Positions 45,248 to 54,694 of a DNA stretch of 64,000 nucleotides are shown in pieces (position 1 is the first letter of the stretch; the number at the start of each line of letters is the position of its first letter). Position numbers and translations under genes: made by a program. A model generated the notes under the pieces. It saw nothing but the letters and a program-made list of their open reading frames with translations. It made no database searches and was not told the DNA's origin. The stretch is taken from the NCBI RefSeq assembly GCF_023100905.1, contig NZ_CP064686.1, positions 7,733,173-7,797,172 of the forward strand, given 5' to 3'. Origin of the DNA: Bradyrhizobium sp. 4. GTDB taxonomy: Bacteria; Pseudomonadota; Alphaproteobacteria; Rhizobiales; Xanthobacteraceae.

Positions 45248-45841
45248 TCAGCCGCCGAGCGAGCCCTTGGTGGACGGGATTTCGCCCACAGCCTTCGGAT
45301 CGATCGCGACGGCGGTGCGCAGCGCCCGTGCCAGACCCTTGAAGCAGGACTCGGCGATATGGTGGCTGTTATCGCCATATAGGGTCTCGACGTGAAGAGT
45401 CACGCCCGCGTTCATGGCGAAGGCCTGGAACCACTCGCGCACCAGCTCGGTGTCGAACTCGCCGATCTTGTCGCGTGGGAAGTCGACCTTGAACACCAGG
45501 ACCGGGCGGCCCGAGATGTCGATGACCACGCGCGACAGCGTCTCGTCCATGGGCATGTGCACGCCGGCATAGCGGGTGATGCCCGCCATGTTGCCGAGCG
45601 CTTGCTGGAGGGCCTGGCCGAGCGCGATGCCGGTGTCTTCGGTGGTATGGTGATGATCAATGTGCAGATCGCCGACCGCCTTGACCGTGAGGTCGATGCG
45701 GGAATGGCGGGCGAGGAGATCGAGCATATGGTCGAAAAAGCCGATGCCGGTCGCGATATTGGACACGCCGGTGCCATCGAGGTTCACGGTGACCTCGATG
45801 TCGGTTTCCTTGGTCTTGCGCTTGATCGTCGCGGTGCGCAT
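45248..45841 (-). CDS. hisB: Imidazoleglycerol-phosphate dehydratase
   Basis: The 197-aa single-domain HisB has the paired manganese-binding motifs DLHIDHHHTTEDTGIALG and YGDNSHHIAESCFKGLARALR. It lacks the phosphatase domain fused in enteric HisB. The ATG at 45841 is preferred to a TTG just before it. It is the first gene of the his unit, divergent from hslV with 202 bp between them. Confidence 0.96.
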   Translation of the reverse strand: MRTATIKRKTKETDIEVTVNLDGTGVSNIATGIGFFDHMLDLLARHSRIDLTVKAVGDLHIDHHHTTEDTGIALGQALQQALGNMAGITRYAGVHMPMDETLSRVVIDISGRPVLVFKVDFPRDKIGEFDTELVREWFQAFAMNAGVTLHVETLYGDNSHHIAESCFKGLARALRTAVAIDPKAVGEIPSTKGSLGG

Positions 45842-46043
45842 CAAAACTAGCTTTCATCCTCGTTCGGGGCCGAAAACGCCGGTCTTTTAACAGCCAAATG
45901 ACGCCTTCGCTACTGCGGGAACGGCTGGCCGGGCCTCTACTTCTGCCTATGGTGAGCGAAATTGGGCCCGGAGCGGCCCGTTGTGGGCCAGTTGTCCCCT
46001 TGGCCCCGACCGCCTAAATCAGGCCGGACAACGAGGATCATTC

Positions 46044-46604
46044 ATGCAGGACTCCCCAAACAGCTCGCCGGTCTGGCACGGCACCACGATTTTGACGGTC
46101 CGCAAGGGCGGCACGGTGGTGGTCGGCGGCGACGGCCAGGTCTCGATCGGCCAGACCGTGATCAAGCACAACGCCAGGAAGGTCCGGAAACTCGGCAAGG
46201 GCGACGTCATCGGCGGCTTTGCCGGCGCCACGGCCGACGCCTTCACGCTGTTCGAGCGTTTGGAAGCCAAACTCGAGCAATATCCGGGGCAATTGACCCG
46301 GGCCGCCGTCGAGCTCGCCAAGGATTGGCGCACCGACCGTTATTTGCGACGGCTGGAGGCCATGATGATCGTCGCCGACAAGGACGTTTCCCTGGTGCTG
46401 ACAGGTACCGGCGACGTGCTGGAGCCCGAAGCCGGCGTCATGGCGATCGGTTCGGGCGGGAATTACGCGCTGGCGGCCGCACGCGCCTTGCTCGACACCG
46501 ACAAGGACGCCGAGACCATCGTCCGCCGCTCCCTCGACATCGCTGCCGACATCTGCGTCTACACCAACCGTAATGTCACTGTCGAAGCGCTGTCGGCCGG
46601 GTAG
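46044..46604 (+). CDS. hslV: ATP-dependent protease HslV (ClpQ)
   Basis: The 186-aa peptidase is a bacterial proteasome-like subunit. The catalytic N-terminal Thr after processing is T14 in WHGTTILTVRKGG; the propeptide is 13 residues. VVVGGDGQVSIGQTVIK and VIGGFAGATADAFTLFERLE are typical. Its partner HslU is encoded downstream, separated by two genes. The start ATG follows an acgagg-type site. Confidence 0.97.
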   Translation: MQDSPNSSPVWHGTTILTVRKGGTVVVGGDGQVSIGQTVIKHNARKVRKLGKGDVIGGFAGATADAFTLFERLEAKLEQYPGQLTRAAVELAKDWRTDRYLRRLEAMMIVADKDVSLVLTGTGDVLEPEAGVMAIGSGGNYALAAARALLDTDKDAETIVRRSLDIAADICVYTNRNVTVEALSAG

Positions 46605-46607
46605 GCC

Positions 46608-47093
46608 ATGGCCCCCGCCTACACCTTCCGCCCGATGACCGCGGCCGATCTGCCGCTAATCCGGCGATGGCTCGGCGAAGCTCATGTGCGGGACTGGTGG
46701 GGCGATCCGGACGAGCAGTTCGCGCTCGTGAGCGGCGATCTGGATGAGCCGGACATGGACCAGTTCATCGTGTTGGCCGACGGCAAGCCGTTCGGCTATC
46801 TTCAATGCTACCGCCTGACCGCCTGGAATACGGGTCTTGGGCCGCAACCGGAGGCCACCCGTGGCATCGATCAGTTCATCGGCGAAAGCGAAATGATCGC
46901 GCGCGGGCACGGTTCGGCATTCATCCGCCAATTCGCCGACGCGCAGTTACGAGACGGTCTGCCGCGCATCGTCACTGATCCTGATCCGCTCAACGCGCGC
47001 GCCGTGCGTGCCTATGAGAAGGCCGGCTTTATCCGCGACCGCATGGTCGAGACGCCCGACGGAGCAGCGCTGCTGATGGTGCGCGAGGCATGA
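46608..47093 (+). CDS. GNAT family N-acetyltransferase
   Basis: The 161-aa product resembles AAC(6')-like GNAT acetyltransferases (TFRPMTAADLPLIRRWLGEAHVRDWWGD and the later NARAVRAYEKAGF). It lies four bases after hslV and its stop overlaps the next gene (ATGA), so it belongs to the hslV transcript. The substrate is unknown; aminoglycoside resistance cannot be assumed. Confidence 0.85.
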   Translation: MAPAYTFRPMTAADLPLIRRWLGEAHVRDWWGDPDEQFALVSGDLDEPDMDQFIVLADGKPFGYLQCYRLTAWNTGLGPQPEATRGIDQFIGESEMIARGHGSAFIRQFADAQLRDGLPRIVTDPDPLNARAVRAYEKAGFIRDRMVETPDGAALLMVREA

Positions 47094-47707
47094 CGCTGAC
47101 AACCACGCATGAGAGCAGGGCCGCGTTTCCACCGCTCGCCTGGGTCGGCATCGCGCTGCTGCTGCTGGCGATGCAGGCCTCGATCCTGCTTGCGATGGGC
47201 CGGGTGCCGATCTGCACCTGCGGCTATGTCAAGCTGTGGCATGGCGTGGTGAACAGCTCCGAAAATTCGCAGCACATCGCCGACTGGTACACCTTCTCGC
47301 ACATCCTGCACGGCTTCCTGTTCTATGGGCTGACCTGGCTGCTGTTCGCGCGGCTGCCATTCGTGTCTCTGTCCTGGCCCGCGCGGCTGATCATCGCGAT
47401 GCTGATCGAAGGTGCCTGGGAGATCGTCGAGAACTCGCCTTTCATCATCGAACGCTACCGCGCCGGAACGATCTCGCTGGATTATTTCGGCGACAGCATC
47501 GTCAATTCGGTTTCTGACAATCTGTCCATGATGCTGGGCTTCCTCGCCGCGCGCCTGCTGCCCGTGTCGGTGACCGTCCTGCTCGGGCTCGCCTTCGAAA
47601 TCATGCTGGCGCTCCATATTCGCGACAATCTGACTCTCAATATCCTGATGCTGATCCATCCGATCGAGGCCGTGAAACAATGGCAATCGGGTCCGCCGAT
47701 CATCTGA
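47090..47707 (+). CDS. DUF2585 (UPF0314) family membrane protein
   Basis: The 205-aa product has about five hydrophobic segments and the conserved GRVPICTCGYVKLWHGVVNSSENSQHIADWYTFSHILHGF of the UPF0314/DUF2585 family, whose function is unknown. This region has His, Cys and Asp residues that might bind a metal. It lies between the GNAT gene (4-bp overlap) and hslU. Confidence 0.85.
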   Translation: MTLTTTHESRAAFPPLAWVGIALLLLAMQASILLAMGRVPICTCGYVKLWHGVVNSSENSQHIADWYTFSHILHGFLFYGLTWLLFARLPFVSLSWPARLIIAMLIEGAWEIVENSPFIIERYRAGTISLDYFGDSIVNSVSDNLSMMLGFLAARLLPVSVTVLLGLAFEIMLALHIRDNLTLNILMLIHPIEAVKQWQSGPPII

Positions 47708-47759
47708 CGGCAAAAAAAGCGGCTTGTCCCGCCCCGCATCTGATCCTAGCTAAGGTCCC

Positions 47760-49064
47760 ATGACAGACTTTTCTCCCCGCGAAATCGTTTCCGAACTCGA
47801 CCGTTTCATCGTCGGCCAGGCCGATGCCAAGCGCGCCGTCTCGATCGCGCTGCGCAACCGCTGGCGGCGGCAGCAGCTCGAAGGCTCCTTGCGCGAAGAG
47901 GTGCTCCCGAAGAACATCCTGATGATCGGCCCCACCGGCGTCGGCAAGACCGAGATCGCGCGGCGGCTCGCCAAGCTTGCCAACGCGCCGTTCCTGAAGG
48001 TCGAGGCGACGAAATTCACCGAGGTCGGCTATGTCGGCCGCGACGTCGAGCAGATCGTGCGCGATCTCGTCGAGGTCGCGATTGCCCAGGTCCGTGAGCG
48101 CAAGCGCAAGGACGTGCAGGCACGCGCGCAGCTCGCCGCCGAGGAGCGCGTGCTCGATGCCCTGGTCGGTGCCAATTCCAGCGCCGCAACGAGGGACTCC
48201 TTCCGCAAGAAGCTGCGCGCGGGCGAGCTCAACGACAAGGAAATCGAGATCGAAACCCAAGGCGGCGGCAGCGGCTTTCCGATGTTCGAGATCCCGGGCA
48301 TGCCAGGCGCGCAGATGGGCGCGGTTTCGATCGGCGACATCTTCGGCAAGCTCGGCGGACGCAGCAAGACGCGGCGGCTGACGGTGGAGAGCTCGCACGA
48401 GATCCTCATCAACGAGGAATCCGACAAGCTGCTCGACAGCGATCAGTTGACGCTGGAGGCGATCAGCGCGGTCGAGAACAACGGCATCGTGTTCCTGGAC
48501 GAGATCGACAAGATCTGCGCCCGTGAAGGCCGCGCCGGCGGCGACGTCTCGCGCGAGGGCGTGCAGCGCGACCTGTTGCCGCTGATCGAGGGCACCACGG
48601 TCTCGACCAAGCACGGCGCGGTGAAGACCGACCACATCCTGTTCATTGCCTCAGGCGCCTTCCACGTCGCCAAGCCGTCCGATTTGCTGCCGGAACTGCA
48701 GGGCCGCCTGCCGATCCGCGTCGAGCTGCAGGCGCTGACCCGCGACGACATGCGCCGCATCCTGACCGAGCCCGAGGCCTCGCTGATCAAGCAATATGTC
48801 GCGCTGATGCAGACCGAGGGCGTCACGCTCGACATCACCGACAACGCCATCGACGCGCTTGCGGACGTCGCGGTGGCCGTGAATTCCACCGTCGAGAACA
48901 TCGGCGCGCGGCGGCTGCAGACCGTGATGGAGCGGGTGCTGGACGAGATCTCCTTCACCGCCCCCGACCGCAGCGGCGAGACCGTCAGGGTCGACGCCGA
49001 TTTCGTGCAGAAGCACGTCGGCGACCTCGCCAAGAACGCGGATTTGAGCCGGTTCATTTTGTAA
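47760..49064 (+). CDS. hslU: ATPase subunit HslU (ClpY)
   Basis: The 434-aa AAA+ unfoldase has the P-loop GPTGVGKTEIA, the pore loop KFTEVGYVGRDVE and Walker B GIVFLDEIDKIC, then sensor-2 GARRLQTVME. It feeds unfolded proteins to HslV. It is 52 bp after the DUF2585 gene in the hslV-GNAT-DUF2585-hslU order. Confidence 0.98.
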   Translation: MTDFSPREIVSELDRFIVGQADAKRAVSIALRNRWRRQQLEGSLREEVLPKNILMIGPTGVGKTEIARRLAKLANAPFLKVEATKFTEVGYVGRDVEQIVRDLVEVAIAQVRERKRKDVQARAQLAAEERVLDALVGANSSAATRDSFRKKLRAGELNDKEIEIETQGGGSGFPMFEIPGMPGAQMGAVSIGDIFGKLGGRSKTRRLTVESSHEILINEESDKLLDSDQLTLEAISAVENNGIVFLDEIDKICAREGRAGGDVSREGVQRDLLPLIEGTTVSTKHGAVKTDHILFIASGAFHVAKPSDLLPELQGRLPIRVELQALTRDDMRRILTEPEASLIKQYVALMQTEGVTLDITDNAIDALADVAVAVNSTVENIGARRLQTVMERVLDEISFTAPDRSGETVRVDADFVQKHVGDLAKNADLSRFIL

Positions 49065-49092
49065 ATCCGGGCGGCCGCGCTATGGATGCGGC

Positions 49093-50217
49093 GTGACCGC
49101 ACGCATCCTGCAAAACCCTTGGCGTCTCCTGCTCGCGATCAACGCGGCGGCCATCGTCGGCGTCTTCGTTCACAAGATCCAGCTGCCGCCTTACGTCCCC
49201 TACATCCACCTCCTCGTCGACTATCATTTCGGCTTCATCAAGCGCGCGCTGATCGGGGCCATCGTCGCCCTGTTCACCGACAAGGTGCCGCTATGGCTGG
49301 TGTTCGCGCTCGGCGGCGCGACATGGCTGGCGACGCTCGCCCTGTATGCAAGACTATTCCAGACAACGTTCGGCTTCACCGCCAAGACATTGCCGCTGTT
49401 CGTCTTCATCACGGGCTCGCCGTTCTTCCTCAAGAATTTCATGCACACGCTCGGCCATTTCGACATCTATGGCTGCGCGCTGGCGATCATCCTGCTGCTG
49501 GTGCCGGCCGGCTCGCTGCTGTTCGTGGCGCTGGCTGCGCTGTTCTCGATCATTCTCGTCCTGATCCACCACATCCATCTCCTGATGTATGTGCCGACAA
49601 TCGTCACCATCGTCGTGATCAGGCACTATCTGACGCACGGCTGCGGTCGCACCAATGTCGCGTTCGGCATCATTGCCTTGGTTGCCGTCTCCGCGCTGTT
49701 CTTCGCCGCGCAATTTTGGGGAACGATGCCGATCCCGGAGGCGGATTTCGTTGTCTACCTGAAGAGCCGGATGGCCGATCCGTCGCGGCCCGACCTGCTG
49801 CAGTTCGCCTACATCTGGTATCAGCCGCTGGCCAAGGAGATTTCCGACACCTGGGGTCGCCTGCCCCACAACATCCTCGGCGTGCCCGTGTTCGTGCTGC
49901 TGATCTGGCTGCACACACCGCTGTGGCGCTATTTTGCGAACCTGATCGCTGCGCTCGCAAACGACACGCATCGCCGTCTCGTGGTCGCGGCGCTTGCCGG
50001 CGTCAGCCTCGCCTGTCTCGTGATGTTCGCGATGGTGTTCGACTATTCGCGCTGGATCTCGAACTGGGCCGTCTGCATGTTCCTGATCCTGCACGCGGTG
50101 AAGATGCTGCCCGCCGCGCGCGAGACGCCGCTAATTCCGGCGGAAGATCGGAAGACAAATATTCTTGGCCTGATCGTCACACTGATCCCGCGCGTCGGAA
50201 TCGTGCGGCCTTTCTAG
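49093..50217 (+). CDS. Hypothetical polytopic membrane protein
   Basis: The 374-aa product has about eight to ten hydrophobic segments. I do not recognise a named family. The motif DYHFGFIKRALIGAI near residue 44 and HTLGHFDIYG near residue 118 look conserved-type, the former being like short motifs in polysaccharide-related membrane proteins, though that is weak. The start is a GTG at 49093, 28 bp after hslU. A palindromic repeat follows the stop. Confidence 0.65.
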   Translation: MTARILQNPWRLLLAINAAAIVGVFVHKIQLPPYVPYIHLLVDYHFGFIKRALIGAIVALFTDKVPLWLVFALGGATWLATLALYARLFQTTFGFTAKTLPLFVFITGSPFFLKNFMHTLGHFDIYGCALAIILLLVPAGSLLFVALAALFSIILVLIHHIHLLMYVPTIVTIVVIRHYLTHGCGRTNVAFGIIALVAVSALFFAAQFWGTMPIPEADFVVYLKSRMADPSRPDLLQFAYIWYQPLAKEISDTWGRLPHNILGVPVFVLLIWLHTPLWRYFANLIAALANDTHRRLVVAALAGVSLACLVMFAMVFDYSRWISNWAVCMFLILHAVKMLPAARETPLIPAEDRKTNILGLIVTLIPRVGIVRPF

Positions 50218-50220
50218 CCA

Positions 50221-50267
50221 AGCATGATCCGGTCGGAAAACCGGGGCCCACTTTTTCGGATCATGCT
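50221..50267. repeat. Dispersed palindromic repeat (agcatgatc family)
   Basis: The ends agcatgatcc and ggatcatgct are inverted around ggtcggaaaa / ctttttc segments. It is the same family as 10307-10355. It fills the gap between the membrane protein stop and the smr stop. Confidence 0.85.
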
Positions 50268-50269
50268 CC

Positions 50270-50860
50270 CTAATATCTCGCTCGCCTGATCCGCACGTAA
50301 AGCGCGCCCTCGCCGCCATGGCCGATGCCGGCTTCCTCGAACCCCACGACGAAGGCGCGGAATTCCGGCAGGCTCAGCCATTCCGGCACCTGACGGCGCA
50401 GCACGCCGCTTTCACCGCCGCTTCGGCCCTTGCCGGTGATGACGAGCACGAAGGTCAGGCCGTCATGATGGGCGCGGTGCAAGAAGCCGGTCAGCGCGCG
50501 ATGGGCGCGCATCTGGGTCATGCCGTGCAGATCGAGCCGCGCCTCGATCTCGCTACGCCCGCGCGACAGCTTTGTGCGCTCACGTTTGCCGAGCGGCGCC
50601 AGCGGCGGCACCGCGGGCTTCGCTGCACGCGGTGCCGGAGCAGCGGCAATCGGACGTGGCGATGACGCAGGCCGCGTGGCGGGCGCTGCGGGGGAAGGCT
50701 CGGTGCGCGGTGCGGCCTGCACCTTGGCGACACGATGCTTCCTCAGCGGCTTGACCTGCTTGGCGACGTTGTCCCACAGCGCGCGCTCTTCCTCGCTCAG
50801 CGCGCGACGGCGCGTCGAGGGACGAGGCTCCAGCACGGGCGGACGGGACGATCGCTTCAT
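50270..50860 (-). CDS. Smr domain protein
   Basis: The 196-aa product has a C-terminal Smr (small MutS-related) domain, about residues 108-196, with the nuclease-type LDLHGMTQMRAHRAL and TGKGRSGGESGVLRRQVPEWL motifs. The N-terminal 100 residues are Pro/Ala/Arg rich and disordered. Smr proteins are DNA or RNA endonucleases. It overlaps the stop of mltA (ATGA). Confidence 0.88.
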   Translation of the reverse strand: MKRSSRPPVLEPRPSTRRRALSEEERALWDNVAKQVKPLRKHRVAKVQAAPRTEPSPAAPATRPASSPRPIAAAPAPRAAKPAVPPLAPLGKRERTKLSRGRSEIEARLDLHGMTQMRAHRALTGFLHRAHHDGLTFVLVITGKGRSGGESGVLRRQVPEWLSLPEFRAFVVGFEEAGIGHGGEGALYVRIRRARY

Positions 50861-52383
50861 TGCTGCCGATGGGAACGATTTTTCACCGGCCGCCGCGGCT
50901 CCTGAACTGGCTCGATCACGGGACGCGGCACCGGTAGCGGGACTGGACCGGCGACAGCGACGGTCTCGCTCGTGCTTTGCGCCACGGCTGCCGCCGACTT
51001 GTCCTTCGCAGTCTCCGTTTGCGGAAACAGTTTTGCGATCTTCTCCGAAGGCCGCGGGTCCGGCACGGGGAGCCGCGCGGCGCGCGCCGTAGGATCTACG
51101 CCCTTCGGCACCAGCATCACGAAATGCATGGCATGGCGCAGCCGCCCGGAGACGCGGCCGGCCTCCTGACCCGCGCCGAAATAGAGATCCGCGCGCGCGG
51201 GCCCGATGATGGCCGAGCCGGTGTCCTGCGCGATCATCAACCGATGGAACGGCGTCTTCGCGCGTTCGGAATCGATCGGCAGCTCGCCTTCGATGAAGAA
51301 CGGCGTGCCGTAGACGTGGAGCGATTTGTCCACCGCGATCGAGCGGCCGGCCGTCAGAGGGATACCTTGCGCACCGACCGCCTCCTCCTTGTCGGACAGA
51401 TTGACCTCGCGGAAGAAGATGTAGGAGCGGTTCTGGCGCCGCAGCTCCCTGGCGCCGTCGGGGGTCTGCGCCATCCACTCCCTGATCTTCTGCATCGACA
51501 TCTCTTCCTTCGGAATGATGCCGCGCTCGATCAGGATGCGACCGACCGCCGTATAGGGATAGCCGTTATAGGCATCGTAATTGAGCCGGACCGTGCCGCC
51601 GTCGTCGAACTTGATCCGCGCCGAGCCCTGGATCTGGGCGAACAGCAGATCGGTCGGGTCCTTCAGCCAGGCAATCTCGAGTCCGCGGCCGGCGATCTTG
51701 CCGTCCTCGATCTCGGCGCGGTCGTAATAGGGCACGAGCTTGCGGCGGCCGATCTTGCGATAGACCGGGCCCTTGTTGGGCAGGCTGACCGAATCCTGCT
51801 TGTAGCCGCGCACGAAAAGGTTCGACGGGCGGCGATAGACCGGGACGTTGTAGACGTCGGTCTGCGTGCGCGATCCCTCCAGCACCGGCTCGTAATAGCC
51901 GGTGACGAAACCGTCGGGCTCGCCGAGGCGAGAGATCCGCAGCGGCGCGAAATTCTCCTCGAAGAAGGTTTTGGCGCTGGCGCCGTCGGTAGGCTCGAGC
52001 GATTTGGCGACCCGGCAGGGTTCGGCCAGCGTGGCGCCCAAAGCCTTGGGTTCGGGAGCGCCGGTCTGCGCGCTGATCGGACGGCAGCTGGCGCGAAAGG
52101 TCTTGTAGGCGGCGAGATGATTGTCGTCGCCCCAGCCCTTCACGTCGGCCCAGGCCAGCGGCAGATATTGCGCGCCGGGAATCTCGAACGGCAGCGGAAG
52201 CTGCGGATACGGCAAGGCGCGCGGCGGCGCGGCAGGCAATTCCGGAAGATGATGGTGATGGCTGCGATAGTGGCGCCGCGCCGCCTCGGCGCCGAGGGAA
52301 AACGACGACAGCGCGACGGCACCTGCGCAAAGCGCCGTCGCGCTGGTCTTCAGGAAAGCCTTAATTCGCGCTTCCGGTGCCAA
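50857..52383 (-). CDS. mltA: Membrane-bound lytic murein transglycosylase A
   Basis: The 508-aa product cleaves peptidoglycan between MurNAc and GlcNAc. It has a signal segment (about residues 10-33), the MltA domain (GFVTGYYEPVLEGSRTQTDVYNVPVYRRP) and a 3D domain with the catalytic Asp in MIAQDTGSAIIGPARADLYFGAG. The C-terminal 80 residues are Pro-rich. The start is a TTG at 52383, six bases after ggaag; no ATG precedes the signal segment. It overlaps the Tim44-like gene by 23 bases. Confidence 0.93.
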   Translation of the reverse strand: MAPEARIKAFLKTSATALCAGAVALSSFSLGAEAARRHYRSHHHHLPELPAAPPRALPYPQLPLPFEIPGAQYLPLAWADVKGWGDDNHLAAYKTFRASCRPISAQTGAPEPKALGATLAEPCRVAKSLEPTDGASAKTFFEENFAPLRISRLGEPDGFVTGYYEPVLEGSRTQTDVYNVPVYRRPSNLFVRGYKQDSVSLPNKGPVYRKIGRRKLVPYYDRAEIEDGKIAGRGLEIAWLKDPTDLLFAQIQGSARIKFDDGGTVRLNYDAYNGYPYTAVGRILIERGIIPKEEMSMQKIREWMAQTPDGARELRRQNRSYIFFREVNLSDKEEAVGAQGIPLTAGRSIAVDKSLHVYGTPFFIEGELPIDSERAKTPFHRLMIAQDTGSAIIGPARADLYFGAGQEAGRVSGRLRHAMHFVMLVPKGVDPTARAARLPVPDPRPSEKIAKLFPQTETAKDKSAAAVAQSTSETVAVAGPVPLPVPRPVIEPVQEPRRPVKNRSHRQQ

Positions 52384-53056
52384 CCAGCTTCCAGTTCGGA
52401 TCGCGAGAGGTGATGTCGCGGGCGAAAGTCCAGATGTCGGTGATGTCGGCGACGGTGTCGGCGCTGCCGTCGACGATGTTGCCGGCCTTGTCCCGGGTGG
52501 CCGAGATCATCTGCGAGACGAAGCGGATCGTGAGCTGGGCGGTGCGGTCGCGCAGCTCGGCGCCGACGAGCTCGGCCTTGTCGATCGAGACAAAGCGCGT
52601 TTCGGTCTTCTGCTCGTTCTTCTCGCGCTCCTTGATCGCGGCATCGAAGCTTTCATAGACCTCCGACGACAACAGGTCGCGCAGCGCGCGGCGGTCGCCA
52701 TTGGCAAAGGCCAGCACGATCATCTCATAGGCGCCGCGGGCGCCGGAGATGAAATGGCGCGGATCGAAGGTGGAATCCTTTTCGACAATGGAGTCGAGAC
52801 CCTGGGCGAGCACGGTGCCCGGCTCGGTCAGGCCCTTCCAGCGGTCGGAGGGCGGGGTCGGCTCGGCCGTCGGCGCTAAGGGGGCCTGGTCGATGACCTT
52901 GCCCGGCATGGTGACGACGTTCTTGTCCTGGGCACCCTGGAGCGCGTTGCGGTCGAACGGCGGCCGCTCGTTGCCCGTGCGCTGCCCCAGCACGCTGCGC
53001 AGCCTCAGAAAGATGAAGACCGCCAGCGCCAGGAAGATGATGGTGTAGATGTCCAC
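52361..53056 (-). CDS. Tim44/TimA-family protein
   Basis: The 231-aa product has a single N-terminal membrane anchor (IYTIIFLALAVFIFLRLRSVLG) and a C-terminal Tim44-like domain with FANGDRRALRDLLSSEVYESFDAAI. Bacterial homologues sit at the inner membrane and are related to the mitochondrial import protein Tim44. The GTG at 53056 (VDIYTII) is used since longer forms lack family similarity. It is followed by mltA and smr in one unit. Confidence 0.85.
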   Translation of the reverse strand: MDIYTIIFLALAVFIFLRLRSVLGQRTGNERPPFDRNALQGAQDKNVVTMPGKVIDQAPLAPTAEPTPPSDRWKGLTEPGTVLAQGLDSIVEKDSTFDPRHFISGARGAYEMIVLAFANGDRRALRDLLSSEVYESFDAAIKEREKNEQKTETRFVSIDKAELVGAELRDRTAQLTIRFVSQMISATRDKAGNIVDGSADTVADITDIWTFARDITSRDPNWKLVGTGSAN

Positions 53057-53470
53057 GTCGTATTCGCTTTCTGGTCGTCTGTAGAAGGGGCCGTTCGAAA
53101 GGGTCGCGCCGGGAAAATCGATCCGGCCAGTAGACCGTTCCATACCGGAACGGCAAGTCTACATCACCATTTCGGGTCCGCGCGTCAGGTCCGTGGGATG
53201 TAGGCACGAAATCTTGCCCGGCCAATGGCGCCTTTTGGCACAGCACCGAGTGTAGCGCGTTTTATGCTTAAGGGGAAACCCGATCCTGCCCGGAAATCGC
53301 GCATCTTCAATCGTTTAGGCCGCAGTTGCGCGGGATCGACGGGGTGAACGCCATAGTTGTGGGCGTGGCCGGAATTCCCCATCCGGGACCGTTCGTCCTT
53401 GTGGAACGAGGTAGCCCTATGTTAGCCAACCGCCGCGAAATTCAGCCCAATCGGGTAAGGAGACACTCTT
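53057..53470. other. Intergenic region between divergent Tim44-like gene and secB
   Basis: This 414-bp gap has no gene that I can support. Some alphaproteobacteria carry fxsA here, but no such coding sequence is present. Promoters of both neighbours must lie within it. A weak reading frame at 53185-53382 on the minus strand has no family look. Confidence 0.5.
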
Positions 53471-53953
53471 ATGACCAACGGTAACGGCACCCCTCCCGAG
53501 GCGGCCCAGGCTCCCCAGCTCAACGTCCTGGCGCAATATACCAAGGACCTCTCGTTCGAAAATCCGAACGCGCCCAGCTCGCTCCAGCAGCAGAGCCAGC
53601 CGCCCCAGATCAACATCCAGATCAATGTCAGCGCCAACAACCTCAGCGAACAGGAGTTCGAGGTGACGTTGTCGGTCGAGGGCAAGGCCGAGACCGCCGG
53701 CAAGATCATGTTCTCGTTCGAGCTCGCTTATGCCGGCGTGTTCCGCATCTCCAACGTGCCGAAGGACAATTTGCATCCGCTGGTCATGATCGAATGCCCG
53801 CGCCTGCTGTTCCCGTTCGCCCGTGAGATCATCGCCACTGCCGTGCGCGACGGCGGGTTCCCGCCTTTGATGCTGGATCCGGTCGATTTCGTCGGCCTCT
53901 ATCGCCAGAACATGGAGCGGCAAATGGCCGCTCAGCCGAGCGGCCAGGCTTAA
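53471..53953 (+). CDS. secB: Protein-export chaperone SecB
   Basis: The 160-aa chaperone keeps precursors unfolded for SecA. Family features are QLNVLAQYTKDLSFENPNAP at the N-terminus and HPLVMIECPRLLFPFAREIIATAVRDGGFPPLMLDPVDFVGLY. The ATG has a strong ribosome site (aaggaga). Its end overlaps the end of the convergent dnaQ by four bases. Confidence 0.97.
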   Translation: MTNGNGTPPEAAQAPQLNVLAQYTKDLSFENPNAPSSLQQQSQPPQINIQINVSANNLSEQEFEVTLSVEGKAETAGKIMFSFELAYAGVFRISNVPKDNLHPLVMIECPRLLFPFAREIIATAVRDGGFPPLMLDPVDFVGLYRQNMERQMAAQPSGQA

Positions 53954-54666
53954 CCAGCCAAAGGGGCAGCTGGAGCGGGCAGAAACTCGTTCCAGATCGC
54001 CTTGTCGCCGAGCGTTGCGATGAAGGCCCGGTGAGCCTCGCGCTCGGCGTCTGAAATCCGCGGGGTGAGCGGCGCCGGCCGTTGCCGCCGAGGCGCATCG
54101 GCAGCCCCATTGGCGCGAGTCTCCTCGGATTCTGAAGCCAGCAGCAGCTGCGATTGCCGCGCCCCGACCAGATCCACATAGACTTCCGCAAGCAACTCGG
54201 CGTCGAGCAACGCGCCGTGCTTGGTGCGCCGTGAATTGTCGATCGCATAGCGCGAGCAGAGATCGTCGAGCCGGTTCGACACGCCGGGATGCTTGCGCCG
54301 TGCCAGCAGCAGCGTATCGACCAGCCGCTCGCGCGGGATCGCCGGGCGCTTGATCCGGTCGAGCTCGGCATTGATGAAGCTGATGTCGAACGAGGCATTG
54401 TGGATCACCAGCGGCGCGTCGCCGATGAACTCCAGAAAATCGTCGACGACCTCGTGGAACAGCTGCTTGGTCGCCAGAAACTCGGCCGACAGCCCGTGCA
54501 CCGCAAAGGCTTCTGCCGGCATGTCCCTCTCGGGATTGATGTAGACGTGGAAGCTCTGCCCCGTCGGCATGCGATTGAGCATCTCGACGCAGCCGATTTC
54601 GACCAGGCGATCTCCCCGCAGCGGGTCGAGGCCGGTGGTTTCGGTGTCGAGAACGATTTCGCGCAT
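53950..54666 (-). CDS. dnaQ: DNA polymerase III subunit epsilon (proofreading exonuclease)
   Basis: The 238-aa 3'-5' exonuclease has the Exo I motif VLDTETTGLDP, Exo II HNASFDISFINAEL, and Exo III HGALLDAELLAEVYVDL, including the catalytic His. The C-terminal tail after residue 185 would bind the polymerase alpha subunit. It follows coaE after 28 bp on the same strand. The group ppsR-maf-coaE-dnaQ is well conserved near origins in alphaproteobacteria. Confidence 0.97.
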   Translation of the reverse strand: MREIVLDTETTGLDPLRGDRLVEIGCVEMLNRMPTGQSFHVYINPERDMPAEAFAVHGLSAEFLATKQLFHEVVDDFLEFIGDAPLVIHNASFDISFINAELDRIKRPAIPRERLVDTLLLARRKHPGVSNRLDDLCSRYAIDNSRRTKHGALLDAELLAEVYVDLVGARQSQLLLASESEETRANGAADAPRRQRPAPLTPRISDAEREAHRAFIATLGDKAIWNEFLPAPAAPLAG

Positions 54667-54694
54667 GATCTGAGAAGCCGTGTCAGGCGGCGAA

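Noticed and set aside
46608..47093. Aminoglycoside resistance gene
   Set aside because: The protein is AAC(6')-like in fold only; its operon with hslV points to a chromosomal GNAT enzyme of unknown substrate.
53057..53470. Expected fxsA gene between the Tim44-like gene and secB
   Set aside because: No reading frame in this gap has the FxsA membrane pattern.
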